A DNA stretch of 64,000 bases. Origin: Triticum aestivum. Lineage: Eukaryota; Streptophyta; Magnoliopsida; Poales; Poaceae. Position 1 is the stretch's first letter; every line of letters starts with the position of its first letter. A model generated the notes under the pieces. It had not been told where the DNA came from. It did not search any database and worked only from the letters and a program-made list of their open reading frames with translations. The translations under genes and the position numbers were made by a program. This document shows, one piece after another, positions 21,301-33,560 of the stretch. Location: NCBI RefSeq assembly GCF_018294505.1, contig NC_057804.1:253384745-253448744 (forward strand), given 5' to 3'.

Positions 21301-22341
21301 AACTAATCCCGTAGGTAAATGTAGAGGTAGTGCGCCGATGGCGATCACATCGACCTTGGAACCATTCCCAACACGCATCGTCACCTCGTCCTTCGCCAGT
21401 CTCCGCTTATTCCACAGCTCCTGCTTTGAGTTACAAATATGAGCAACCGCTCTGGTATCAAATACCCATGAGCTACTACGAGTACTGGTAAGGTACACAT
21501 CAATAAGAAGTATATCACATATACCTTTGGTGTTGCTGGCCTTCTTGTCCGCTAAGTACTTGGGGCAGTTCCGCTTCCAGTGTCCGTTTCCCTTGCAATA
21601 AAAGCACTCAGTCTCAGGTTTGGGTCCATGCTTTGGCTTGTTCCCGACAACTGGCTTACCGGCCGCGGCAACTCCCTTGCCATCCTTTTTGAAGTTCTTC
21701 TTACCCTTGCCTTTCTTGAAACTAGTGGTTTTATTGACCATCAACACTTGATGTTCCTTTTTGATCTCCACCTCTGCTGATTTTAGCATTGAATATACCT
21801 CAGGAATGGTTTTCACCATCCCCTGCATATTGAAATTCATCACAAAGCTCTTGTAGCTAGGTGGAAGCGACTGGAGGATTCTGTCGACGACCACGTCATC
21901 CGGGAGATTAACTACTAGCTGAGACAAGCGGTTGTGCAACCCATACATTTTGAGTATGTGCTCGTTGACAGAACCATTCTCCTCCATCTTACAACTATAG
22001 AACTTGTCGGAGACTTCATATCTCTCGACCCAGGCATGAGCTTGGAAAACCATTTTCAGCTCTTGGAACATCTCATATGCTCCGTGCTGCTCAAAACGCT
22101 TTTGGAGCCCCGGTTCTAAGCTGTAGAGCATGCCACACTGAACTAGGGAGTAATCATCACTACGCGACTGCCAGGCGTTCATAACATCTTGAGTTGATGG
22201 AAAAAAGGGTGCTTCACCTAGCGGTGCATCTAGGACATATTCTTTCTTGGTAGCTATGAGGATGACCCTCAAGTTTCGGACCCAGTCCGTATAGTTTCTA
22301 CCCTCGTCTTTCAGGTTGAGGGCAACATTAGCGTGGGTCAT
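18400..22341 (-). pseudogene. C gag-pol polyprotein (single frame, at least four stops)
   Basis: One phase runs from the Met at 22341 to 18400, about 1314 codons. Order: gag (residues 1-~250), CCHC knuckle CFYCKGNGHWKRNC near 265, protease near 310 (WVFDTRAVAHI, where DTG or DSG is expected), integrase with its HHCC finger (HCRLGHIG, CEPCLMGKM) and Asp residues in IHTDVCGP and SDRGGEY, RT with FNGFLKEEL and the catalytic YVDD, then RNase H ending ADPLTKPL. Stops: 20677-20679 (TGA), 20530-20532 (TGA), 20419-20421 (TAA), 19492-19494 (TAA). Three of the four are one C-to-T step from CGA or CAA. The altered protease Gly adds to the damage. Confidence 0.92.
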
Positions 22342-23602
22342 TTGATCTACAAGACATATTGCAAAGATTTTAGACTAAGTTCATGATAATTAAGTTCATC
22401 TAATTATATTATTTATTGAACTCCCACTCAGATAGACATCCCTCTAGTCATCTAAGTGACACATGATCCGAGTCAACTAGGCCGTGTTCGATCATCACGT
22501 GAGACGGACTAGTCATCATCGGTGAACATCTTCATGTTAATCGTATTTGCTATACGACTCATCTTCGACCTTTCGGTCTCTTGTGTTCCGAGGTCATGTC
22601 TGTACATGCTATGCTCGTTAAGTCAACCTAAGTGTTTTGCATGTGTAAATCTGGCTTACACCCATTGTATGCGAACGTTAGGATCTATCACACCCGATCA
22701 TCACGTGGTGCTTCGAAACAACGAACCTTTGCAACGGTGCACAGTTAGGGGGAACACTTTCTTGAAATTTTATGAGGGATCATCTTATTTATGCTACCGT
22801 CGCTCTAAGCAAATAAGATGCAAAAACATGATAAACATCTCATGTAATCAAATAGTGACATGATATGGCCAATATCATTTTGCTCCTTTTGATCTCCATC
22901 TTCGGGGCGCCATGATCATCATCGTCACTGGCATGACACCATGATCTCCAGCATCGTGTCTTCATGAAGTTGTCTCGCCAACTATTACTTCTACTACTAT
23001 GGCTAACAGTTTAGCAATAAAGTAAAGTAATTACATGGTGTTATTCAATGACACGCAGGTCATACAATAAATTAAGACAACTCCTATGGCTCCTGCCGGT
23101 TGTCATAGTCATCGACATGCAAGTCGTGATTCCTATTACAAGAACATGATAAATCTCACACATCACATATGTTTCATTCATCACATCCTTTGGCCATATC
23201 ACATCACACGGCATATGCTCCAAGAACATGTTAGACGTCCTCTAATTGTTGTCGCAAGTTTTTTACGTGGCTGCTATAGGTTTCTAGCAAGAACGCTTCT
23301 TACCTACGCCAAAACCACAACGTGATATGCCAATTGCTATTTACCCTTCATAAGGACCCTTTTCATCAAATCTGATCCGACTAAAGTGGGAGAGACAGAC
23401 ACCCGCTAGCCACCTTATGCAACTAGTGCATGTCAGTCGGTGGAACCTGTCTCACGTAAGCATACGTGTAAGGTCGGCCCGGGCCGCTTCATCCCATGAT
23501 GCCGCCGAAAAATATACGACTAGTAGTGGCAAGTAAATTGACAAAATCGACGCCCACAACAACTTGTGTTCTACTCATGCATAGAAACTACGCATAGACC
23601 TA
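22342..23602 (-). other. C untranslated leader
   Basis: About 1.26 kb between the primer site and the gag start holds no supported gene. A long structured leader is usual in the BARE/WIS/Angela group, where it carries packaging and dimerisation signals; I cannot point to individual signals here. Confidence 0.6.
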
Positions 23603-23614
23603 GCTCTGATACCA
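23603..23614 (-). other. C primer-binding site (initiator tRNA-Met)
   Basis: The minus strand reads TGGTATCAGAGC one base inside the 5' LTR, complementary to the 3' end of plant initiator tRNA-Met. Confidence 0.92.
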
Positions 23615-23615
23615 C

Positions 23616-25227
23616 TGTTGGGGATCGTTACAGAAATTAAAAAATTTCTACGCATCACCAAGATCAATCTATGGAGAAACTAGCAACAAGAGAGAGGGGA
23701 GTTCATCTTCATACCCTTGAAGATCGCGACACGAAAGCATTATAAGAACGTGGATGAAGGAGTCGTACTCGTTGCGATCCAGATCACGGCGAATTCCGAT
23801 CTAAGCGCCGAACTACGTCACCTCAACTTTCAACACACATGCAGCCCGGTGACGTTTCCCGCGCCTTGATCCAACAATGAGGAGGGAGAGGTTGAGGAAG
23901 AAGGCTCCAGCAGCAGCATGATGACATGGTGGTGGTGGAGCAGCATTTCTCCGGCAGGGCTTCACCAAGCACAAACAGAGGAGGAGAGGTGTTGGAGAGG
24001 GGGAGGGCTGCGCCTTGGATGTGGTGCGACTGCCCTTCCCTCCGCCCCTCTTTTTATAGGGTGAAGGGGGAAGGGGGCCGGCCCCTCTAGATGAGATCTA
24101 GAGGGGGGGGGGCAAGGGGAGGGGGCTTGCCCCCCAAGCCAAGGGGGGCGCCCCCTTTAGGGTTCCCCCCCCAACCCTAGGTGCATGGGCGCTAGGGGGG
24201 AGGCGCCCAGCCCACCTAGGGGCTGGTTCTCTTCCACATACAGCCCATAGGGCCCTCCAGAGCAAGTGGACCCTCCTTGTGGACCCCCGGAACCCCTTCG
24301 GTGGTCCCGGTACAATACCGATAAACCCCCAAATACTTCCGGTGACCATATGATGACTTACCATATATAAATCTTCACCTCTAGACCATTCCGGAACTCC
24401 TCGTGATGTCCGGGATCTCATCCAGGACTCCGAACAACATTCGGTAACCATGCACAAAACTTCCTCATGTTGGCTCCCACATGTTCCATGATGATCTCAT
24501 CGGATGAACCACGATGTCGAGGATTCAAGAAATCCCGTATACAATTCCCTTTGTCAATCGGTATGTTACTTGCCCGAGATTCGATCGTCGGTATCCTAAT
24601 ACCTCGTTCAATCTCATTACCGACAAGTCACTTTACTCATTCCGTAATGCATGATCCCGTGACCAACTACTTAGTCACATTGAACTCATTATGATGATGC
24701 ATCACCGAGTGGGCCCAGAGATACCTCTCCGTCATACGGAGTGAGAAATCCCAGTCTCGATTCGTGTCAACCCAACACACACTTTCGGAGACACCTGTAG
24801 TGCACCTTTATAGCCACCCAGTTACGTTGTGACGTTTGGTACACCCAAAGCATTCCTACGGTATCCGGGAGTTACATAATCTCATGGTCTAAGGAAGTGA
24901 TACTTGACATTAGAAAAGCTTTAGCAAACGAACTACACGATCGTGTGCTATGCTTAGGATTGGGTCTTGTCCATCACATCATTCTCCTAATGATGTGATC
25001 CCGTTATCAATGACATCCAATGTCCATAGTCAGGAAACCATGACCATCTGTTGATCAACGAGCTAGTCAACTAGAGGCTCACTAGGGACATGTTGTGGTC
25101 TATGTATTCACACATGTATTACGGTTTTCGGTCAATACAATTATAGCATGAATGATAGAAAATTATCATGAACAAGGAAATATAATAATAACCATTTTAT
25201 TATTGCCTATATGGCATATTTCCAACA
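23616..25227 (-). repeat. C 5' LTR with internal deletion
   Basis: This copy is 1612 bp. It lacks about 113 bp present in the 3' LTR; the junction is at about 24467 (acttcct|catgttgg). The TATA box TATAAAAA lies at 24051-24058 and the inverted repeat at 24082-24106. Divergence from the 3' LTR is about 5% over the distal 430 bp and more than 10% over the GC-rich first ~380 bp (by eye). Confidence 0.92.
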
Positions 25228-27931
25228 AAAGGGGCCCAGTATGTCGAGCCCCCAGACCGAGAATGGCCAGGAGAGAGGGATCGTCTGCAAGGCTTGAGTT
25301 GGCTGATGAAGTTTCTTCGAATGGAACTGGCGCGCTTCACACTTGGTTACTAGTGCCGTCGCATCCTGGAGGGCAGTGGGCCAGAAGAAGCCTTGCCAGA
25401 GAGCCTTGCCAGCAAGGGCCCTTGACCCTATGTGGGAGCCACATATTCCTCCATGTATTTCTGCCGACAGCTCCAGTCCTTCCTCCCGGGAGATGCACTT
25501 CAATTTCACCCTATTCGATCTTTTTCTGTACAAGACGTTGTCAACGAATTGATACAGAGCAGATTGGCGGGCTACTCTCTCCGCCTCTTCCTGCTCCTTA
25601 GGAAGCTCTCCTATTTGGAGGAATCAGACGGTGTGCTGCGCCCATGCCGGAGCCTGTGGCTCGACGATGAGGACCAAAGGCATTTCCTCTGCTGCGGGAA
25701 TGGTTGCCTCCGCGGCAAGGGCCCGACGCCCCGCTGGAGTCGGTTGTCCCACGGCAGACTCGACGTCCATGGCAACTCCTTCGCTGGCGGCTCTAGGGAG
25801 TTCGGTGGGGAAGTACTTGCCGGGGCTTAGCTTCCTCCGCTTGTTCTGCCCTGTCGATGGTTCGACGGATGGTTGAGTTAACTGAAGCACAAAAGTACCT
25901 GGTTCCATAGGTAGCTTGAGGGCAGCATGCTTTGATAGATAGTCGGCAACGTCATTCTCCACTCGGGGGACATGCTCCGCCTGTATCCCGTCAAAGAGCT
26001 CCTCCAGTTTCCTCACTTCATCGACGTAAGCTTCCATCAGCGGGCTTTGATAATCCTTGTTGATTTGCCGGACGAGGAGCTGTGAATCACCCCTGACGAT
26101 GAGCTTCTTGACTCCGAGGTCTGCTGCGATCCTAAGATCGGTAAGCGAGCCCACGTACTCGGCGATGTTGTTAGTTGACATCTCCCGGGGAAAGTGCATT
26201 TGGATGACGTACTTGAGGTGCTCCCTGATGGGTGCGATAAGCAGCACACCAGCACCGGCGCCTTGCAGCGAGAAAGCCCCATTAAAGTACATGATCCAGT
26301 TGCGGCTCGTTTCCTTGCTGGGGAGAGTGGTCTCCTATACCTCTTCGTCTGGCGTTGAGGTCCATTCTGCAACGAACTCCACCAAGACTCTGCTCTGAAT
26401 CGTCGAGGTGCTCTCGAACTTTAAACCAAAACTTGACAGCTCCAGGGCCCATTCCACAATCCTCCCTGTTGCATCTGGGTTATGCAGTATCTGTTGCAAC
26501 GGGAGGCGGGTGACAACGGTGATCTCGTGCGCTTGGAAGTATTGACGCAACTTCCTCGAGGCCATAAGGAGGCCGAAGAGCAATTTCTGCACAGTAGATT
26601 ACCTCGACCTAGCCCCCTGCAAGAGGGAACTGACGAAGTAAACTAGGTGCTGCACCATTTTCTTCTTTTGCGCCACTTCACCTAGTCACGTGGGCCCTGT
26701 TGCACTGGCGTCATCCCCTGCCGGGGGCTCAGTCTTGCCGGGACCGAGCCCTGTCGGGGAGGGTTCCGGCTCGCCATCCATTGATTCTGCCGCTGCCGCT
26801 GCCTCTTCGTCGACCTCTCTCTGCGCCACCAGTGCATTGCTAACCACCTGATTCATTGCCGCTAGGTACATCAGCAACGGTTATTGTGGTTTGGGCACAA
26901 CGAGCACTGGTGTAGAGAAGAGGTATCTCTTCAAATCCTGCAGCGCTGCCTCGGCCTCCGGGATCCACTCCATTGGGCCCGCCTTCTTCAAGATCTTGAA
27001 GAAGGGAAGGGCACGCTTCGCGGACTTGGAGATGAATCTGCTCATGGCGGCAACGCAGCCAGTGAGCCGACACACGTCTTTGATCTGCTTAGGTGCCTCA
27101 ATCTGCTCGATGGCCTTGATCTTATCAGGGTTTGCCTCAATCCCACGCTGCAACACAAAGAACCCGAGAAGCTTGCCGGACGGGACACCAAAGACACACT
27201 TCTCAGGGTTCAACTTGAGGTTGATCTTGCGCATGTTTGCAAACGTTTCCTCCAGATCATGCACAAGTGTTGCCTTGTCCTTGGTTTTGACCACTATGTC
27301 ATCCATATAAGCTTCCATATTTCTATGTAGCTAGGGCTCAAAACCAATTTGGACTGCTCTTGCAAAGGATGATCCAGCACTCTTCAACCTGAAAGGCATC
27401 CGTAAAAAGCAATACATACCACATGGGGTGATGAATGCTGTCTTCTCCTCGTCTTCTTTTGTCATGAAGATCTGGTGGTAACCTGAGTAGGCACCGAGGA
27501 ATGATAGCAGGTCACACCCGGCTGTGGAGTCAACAATCTGGTCAATGCATGGCAACGGGAAGGGATCCTTTGGACAAGCTTTATTGATGTCTGTGTAATC
27601 AATACACAGTCTCCACTTCCTGTTTGCCTTGCGCACCACTACAGGGTTGGCCAACCACGTCGGATGGAGCACCCCCCTTACCAAGCCTGCCGCATCTAGT
27701 TTTCTGATCTCCTCCGTGATGAACTCCTGCCTCACCAGATCTTGCTTCCTGACCTTCTGCTTGATGGGCCGTGCATGAGGACAGACAGCAAGATGGTGCT
27801 CAATCACTTCCCTGGGAACACCGGGGATGTCAGATGCTTGGCATGCAAACACATCGACATTTTCCCGTAGGAAAGTGACGAGCTCACTTTCCTATTTGCC
27901 GTCGAGGGTGGAGCTTATGGTAAAAGCTCCT
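25228..27931 (-). pseudogene. O pol middle: RT, RNase H, second RNase H, integrase start
   Basis: A single phase runs leftwards from 27852. RT contains WRLCIDYTDINKACPKDPF, the AYSGYHQI block and the catalytic YMDD in AYMDDIVVKTK (near 27295). The first RNase H ends with LVEFVAEW; it contains an unusual ~50-residue Glu/Ala/Pro-rich insert around 26690-26830. The second, archaeal-type RNase H begins YFNGAFSLQGAGAG (near 26285) and includes IVRGDSQLL and an ADYLSK segment, diagnostic of the Tat lineage. The integrase finger and GLDILGPF end at the C insertion. In-frame stops occur at 27331, 26881, 26335 and 25624, among others. The N-terminal linker to the protease is cut by F. Confidence 0.9.
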
Positions 27932-28401
27932 TGAGGGAGACCTGGATTAGGGGGTGTCCGGATAGCCGAACTATCATCATTGGCCGGACTCCAAGACTAT
28001 GAAGATACAAGATTGAAGACTTCGTCCCGTGTCCGGATGGGACTTTCCTTGGCGTGGAAGGCAAGCTTGGCGATACGGATATGTAGATCTCCTACCATTG
28101 TAACCGACTCAGTGTAACCCTAGCCCTCTCCGGTGTCTATATAAACCGGATGGCTTTAGTCCATAGAAACAACAATCATACCATAGGCTAGCTTCTAGGG
28201 TTTAGCCTCCTTGATCTCGTGGTAGATCTACTCTTGTAATACCCACATCATCAATATCAATCAAGCAGGACGTAGGGTTTTACCTCCATCAAGAGGGCCT
28301 GAACCTGGGTAAAACATCGTGTCCCTTGTCTCCTATTACCATCCGCCTAGACGCACAGTTCGGGACCCCCTACCCGAGATCCGCCGGTTTTGACACCGAC
28401 A
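27932..28401 (+). repeat. F 5' LTR
   Basis: This starts TGAGGGAG and ends CACCGACA. The TATA box TATATAAA lies at 28138-28145, a little past the middle of the LTR, leaving a transcribed R-U5 part of roughly 230 bp. Confidence 0.95.
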
Positions 28402-29300
28402 TTGGTGCTTTCATTGAGAGTTCCTCTGTGACGTCGCAATCAGGAGGGATGCCTTTTCCCGTCTTTAAAGACGGCGCCGTTGTCAAGGGAGCTTTGGCCA
28501 CCGGCCAAACTATTCGGCTAGGCGGTTTTCTTATGACCGCCTGTTCGGCCACCGCTCCGACAATGACCTCTCAGGTCATCAAAAGCGATCTTCACGTCAA
28601 CTCGGAATTTGCCGAGCAGCTAGATCCGATGGGGCTCTCCTCCGTAAATGAGCTCTTGGATCGCATCGCCGCCCTGGGAGTTGCCACAGACTACGATCAG
28701 ATTGGGTTTAAAACCGATCAGAGAGAAATTAACTCTCCCCAGGCTACCCACCACGTTGTTGTGGTAGAGGAACAACGTGGCGACTCTTCTTCTATGTTGA
28801 AGACCAGTTATGTCCGGATTCCCGATCCCTCCATGCCGGATTCCCGCGGAGGGACGGACGTTAATCAAGTACTGAACCTAAAGTCAGGCATCGGACCAGA
28901 TTTGTTGGATAACATCCAGCAATCCAAGCTTCCAAATCCGGAAACTTCTCGGCCTTTGAGCCTCAGATGGGGCGGGGTTCCGAATTTAATTCTGCCTGCC
29001 CACCCAAACATAAGCGATCTATCTCAAATATGGCAAGAGCCCGATGAAACAGTACATCATTACTGGGCCAGATTCCTCCTGGTTATGGACAGGATAAAGG
29101 ACTGCCGTGAGGAAAGTGCAATCTCAATTTTCTGCAACAATTGCACGGACAAGGGAATCATGAACGCCATAAGTCGTCGCGAAGTTACACGCTTCGCCGA
29201 CCTGGCGACAATAGTACAAAAATACTGTGCGATGGAGAGTGCCTGGAAAACCGAAACCAGGTTTTGGGACAATCCGACCCTGAACACAACCCTAGTTTGA
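28326..29300 (+). CDS. F gag (capsid region)
   Basis: The open frame starts inside the LTR; the first Met after the primer site is at 28449 (MPFPVFKDGAV), giving about 284 codons. The second half matches plant gypsy gag: PNISDLSQIWQEPDETVHHY, WARFLLVMDRIKDC and KGIMNAISRREV, which form the capsid core. No zinc knuckle is present before the stop at 29298-29300. The N-terminal half has no motif I recognise. It is separated from the protease frame at 29472 by about 170 bases with stops. Confidence 0.75.
   Translation: MSPITIRLDAQFGTPYPRSAGFDTDIGAFIESSSVTSQSGGMPFPVFKDGAVVKGALATGQTIRLGGFLMTACSATAPTMTSQVIKSDLHVNSEFAEQLDPMGLSSVNELLDRIAALGVATDYDQIGFKTDQREINSPQATHHVVVVEEQRGDSSSMLKTSYVRIPDPSMPDSRGGTDVNQVLNLKSGIGPDLLDNIQQSKLPNPETSRPLSLRWGGVPNLILPAHPNISDLSQIWQEPDETVHHYWARFLLVMDRIKDCREESAISIFCNNCTDKGIMNAISRREVTRFADLATIVQKYCAMESAWKTETRFWDNPTLNTTLV
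28402..28420 (+). other. F primer-binding region
   Basis: The bases next to the LTR read TTGGTGCTTTCATTGAGAG. This occupies the primer-site position but is not the common initiator-Met or Athila sequence; I could not match the tRNA from memory. Confidence 0.5.
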
Positions 29301-29471
29301 AATAAAAGGGTGCGTCATACTCAAGCACCTGGGTTAAAAACCAAAAAGCAAAAACCCCCTAAAGGGCACGGAACCGTACTGGAGGGATGGCTCAACGGAC
29401 CCTGTAAAATCCATAGTACAGAGGGCGCCACTCCAACACATAGTCTTTGAGCATGTTGGATACTACGGCAG

Positions 29472-32400
29472 GTGGCGAAAAGTGGCAAAGGTTTTCTAGC
29501 CCCGGGTAACCAGCCCAACAGTACCAGTACGGTATTAACAGTCTTCGAGACTTTCACATCAAATAATATGCAGAAACGAACAATCCGCAGCCTCGCCGAA
29601 GTCTACCAACTAGCAACAACAAATCCATGGAGCGACACGGCTATCACCTTCAATGCCAGCGATGAACCCAAATTTGGAACAGCCCGAGCACCAGCCGCAT
29701 TGGTCCTCAGTCCGATAGTGGACGACTTTCGTCTTACCAAGGTACTCATGGATGGCGGCAGCGGATTAAACCTCATCTATGAGGAAACCCTCCAAAAAAT
29801 GGAAATTGACTGGAGCCGCATTGAGCAAAGCAGCACAAACTTTAGAGGAATAATCCCTAGTCGGGAAGTACGCTGCACAGGAAAAATCACACTAGATGTA
29901 GTGTTCGGCTCGCTGGACAATTACAGGTCCAAGGAGGTCACGTTCCAAGTGGCCTCGTTCGGCAGCGGATATCACGCCTTGTTAGGGCGAGAGGCATTCA
30001 CAATTTTCCAAGCTATACCCCATTACGGGTACATGAAGCTTAAAATGCCCGGGCCCAATGGAATCATCACTCTTGTTAGTGATCCAGATATAGCACTCCG
30101 AGCTGAAAATAAGACAGCCGCACTAGCCCTAGAGGCACTATCCGAAGCCCTAGCGGCACAGGAACTCACTGCGCTGCGCTCCATGGTGGATAGGGACGAT
30201 GTGATACTCGATAAGAGATCTAAGTCCACCTCTTTTAAGCCAGCAGACGAAATAGTCAAATTCTAGGTCCATCCAACGGACCCCACAAAGATGGCCTCCA
30301 TTGGGGCACAATTAAACCCTGATGTAGAAGCCGCACTATGAGAATTCCTTCAGGAAAATTGGGACATTTTTGCCTGGCACCCTTCAGATATGCCAGGAAT
30401 CCCACGCAGGCTGGCAGAACACAGCCTAAATATCCGAAAAGGATTCAAGCCAGTCAAACAGGCTCTTCGGCGATTTTCCGAACCCAAAAGATAGGCAATG
30501 GGAGAGGAGCTAGCCAAACTCTTAGAAGCCGGATTCATCAGAGATATAAAACATCCGGACTGGCTAGCAAACCTGGTAATGGTACCAAAAAAGGACAAAT
30601 CCTGGCGCCTTTGTGTCGATTTCAAAGACCTTAACAAGGCCTGTCCAAAGGATCCTTTCCCCCTCCCCCGCATCGACCAAATCATCGATGCTACCGCAGG
30701 GCACGATTCATTGTGCTTCCTCGATGCATACTCCGGATACCATCAAATCAAGATGGCGGAAAAAGACTAGGCCGTAACGACATTCATTACTCCATACGGA
30801 CCATTCTGCTTCAACACAATGCCCTTCGGACTCAAAAACACCGGCGCAACATATCAGCGCATGATTCAGACATGTCTGGCTACCCAGATAGGCAAAACAG
30901 TGGAGGCATACATAGACGATGTGGTCGTTAAGACCAAACACGTCAAAACTCTAGTAGACGATTTGAGGCTTACATTCGACAACCTCCGAGCATACGACAT
31001 TAAGCTCAACCCGGAAAAATGTGTTTTCGGCGTACCAGCCGGAAAGCTCTTGGGCTTCATTGTATCCGGTAGAGGAATTGAAGCAAACCCAGCCAAGATC
31101 CGAGCTCTGTCACAATTGGATATCCCAAAAGACCTCAAACAAATACAAAAACTAACTGGATGCGTGGCGGCTCTAAGCCGCTTCATCTCCCATTTGGGAG
31201 AAAAGGCACTACCCCTCTATCGCCTCCTCCGGCGCACCGAACACTTCGAATGGACGGATGCTGCGATGGCCGGACTCGAAGAAATTAAGGCCATATTGGC
31301 AACAAATCCGGTCCTGGCCACGCCCAACCTGGGCGAACCGATGTTATTGTATATCACGGCAACACATCAAGTTGTCAGCGTGGTACTCGTCATCGAACGA
31401 GAAACAGAAGGGCACAAATTCCCTCTTCAAAAACCAGTGTACTACGTATCCACTGTCTTAACTCCATGCAAGTCCCGGTACCCACATTATCAAAAGATAG
31501 CGTACGCGGTGTTCATGGAATCCCGGAAGCTGCGACACTACTTTCAAGAGTGTTCCATAATGGTGGCCTCCGAAGTACCTCTCAACGATATTATAAACAA
31601 TCGCGACGCGACGGGCAGGATTGCAAAATGGGCCATTGAGCTCTTACCATTTGACATAACCTACAAACCACGGCGAGCTATAAAGTCGCAAGTTTTGGCT
31701 GACTTCATCGCCAAATGGACCCAAGCCGAACTCCCTAAAGAGTACGGCGCATACTCCAATTGGATCATGCATTTTGACGGCTCCAAAATGTTGGCTGGCT
31801 TGGGGGCTGGCGTCGTCTTGACGTCCCCAACCGGAGACACAGTCCAATACGTACTTCAAATAATGTACACGGACTCCAACAACGCAGCCGAATACGAGGC
31901 CCTTCTACATGGTCTCCGGATGGCAATCTCCATGGGTATTCAACGCCTAGAGGTGCGCGGGGATTCAAACCTCACAATATCCCAAGTAAATGGAGACTTT
32001 GACGCCAAGGATCCGAAAATGGCAGCATACCGTAACGCCGTCCTAAAAATGTCAGCTCGGTTCGAAGGACTCGAATTCCACCATGTAGCCCGGGACAATA
32101 ACCAGGCAGCAGACGTGTTGGCACGCATCGGTGCAAAACGCGACGCCGTCCCTCCAAACATCTTCCTGGAGCGGCTCTTTAAGCCATCCGTATTATGGGA
32201 AGAGGAGTCCAGAAATAACAACCCGGAACCAACTGCACCACCCAACACGGAACATTCTGACAAAATCGGTGGCTCAGCCAATGAAATAACACCTTCAGCC
32301 CACGAAATAATGGCAGTAATTGCCCCGTGGACGGAACCATTCCTAGCCTACTTAATTAGGCAGGAACTTCCGGAAGACCAAAATGAGGCCCGCTGCATAG

Positions 32401-33560
32401 TTTGGCGATCTAAAGCCTACAAGGTCCATGAGGGAGAACTTTATAAGAAAAGCACAACCGGAGTCCTTCAAAGGTGTATCTCCAAAGAGGAAGGGCGAAA
32501 TCTCCTGGCTGAAATTCACGCCGGACTCGGCGGGCACCATGCCGCAGCCCGGGCCCTTGTAGGCAAGGCCTTCCATACAGGATTTTATTGGCCGACAGCC
32601 CGGGCAGATGCTCAGGACTTAGTCCAACGATGCGTCGGTTGCCAGCTCTTTGCTAATCAAAGCCACATGCCACCCACCGCCCTCAAAACTATACCCATCA
32701 CTTGGCCGTTCGCGGTCTGGGGGCTTGACATGGTTGGACCCCTTAAAGGGGGAACCCACAAGCAAAAATACTTATTGGTCATGGTGGACAAATTCACCAA
32801 ATGGATAGAGGCCAAGCCAGTTAAAACGGCAGAATCCGGACCTATGATAGACTTCATATCTAGGGTAGTACACCGTTTTGGCGTCCCCCACAGCATCATC
32901 ACTGATATCGGCACGAATTTCACGGCCGACGAGGTTAAACTCTGGTGCAAAAACATGGGCATCAAGCTCGACTACGCTTCAGTCTATCACCCTCAAACTA
33001 ATGGTCAAGTGGAACGAGCAAATGGTCTAATCATGAGCGGCATTAAACCCAGATTAGTGCGGTCCCTCACGGAATCTAACACGCACTGGGTAGAGGAGCT
33101 CGACTTCGTACTCTGGGGGCTGCGGACCATGCCAAACCGCACTACCGGATTCACACCATTTTTTATGGTATACGGCGCTGAGGCAGTTTTGCCCTGCGAT
33201 ATAATTCATGACTCACCTCGCGTGCGCATGTACGAAGAAAGAGAAGCCAAGTTGGATCGGCAGGACAGTTTGGGCGCCTTAGAGGAGGAGCGCGACGTGG
33301 CAAAATCCCGTTTCGCATTCTATCAGTAGCAGGCTCAAAGATATTAAAGCAGAGAAGTACGGGCCAAAACTTACAATGTTGGCGAGCTAGTTCTACGCCT
33401 ACCGAACAAGAAAAAGGACAAACTTAAGCCCAAATGGGAAGGTCCCTTCATCATCGACCAAGTCCTTACCAGCCGTGCATATCGTCTACGCAACGCATCT
33501 AACAACCGACTCGAGCCAAACCCATGGAACGCAGCCCATCTCCGAAGATTCTACGCCTAG
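29472..33560 (+). pseudogene. F pol: protease, RT, RNase H, second RNase H, integrase
   Basis: One phase extends from 29472 to the final stop near 33560. The protease has VLMDGGSGLNLI. RT has WRLCVDFKDLNKACPKDPF, DAYSGYHQI and the catalytic YIDD in AYIDDVVVKTK (near 30910). RNase H ends VLADFIAKW; the second RNase H begins HFDGSKMLAGLGAG and contains EVRGDSNL and AADVLARIGAK. Integrase has a zinc finger (CVGCQLFANQ), GLDMVGP, TDIGTNF and NGQVERAN, so the DDE residues are present. Six in-frame stops break it: 30264 (TAG), 30339 (TGA), 30492 (TAG), 30768 (TAG), 33327 (TAG), 33345 (TAA). No frameshift is needed. Confidence 0.93.

Larger units (their letters stand above)
16632..25227 (-). mobile_element. 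C: Ty1/copia retrotransposon, BARE-1/WIS/Angela type
   Basis: The LTRs begin TGTTGGAAATATGCC on the minus strand and end CCCCAACA. The order gag, protease, integrase, RT, RNase H is that of Ty1/copia. The primer site is complementary to initiator tRNA-Met. The target duplication is AAACG (16627-16631) and AAAGG (25228-25232), one mismatch, interrupting the integrase of O. Total 8596 bp. Several in-frame stops and LTR divergence show an old, dead copy. Confidence 0.95.
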
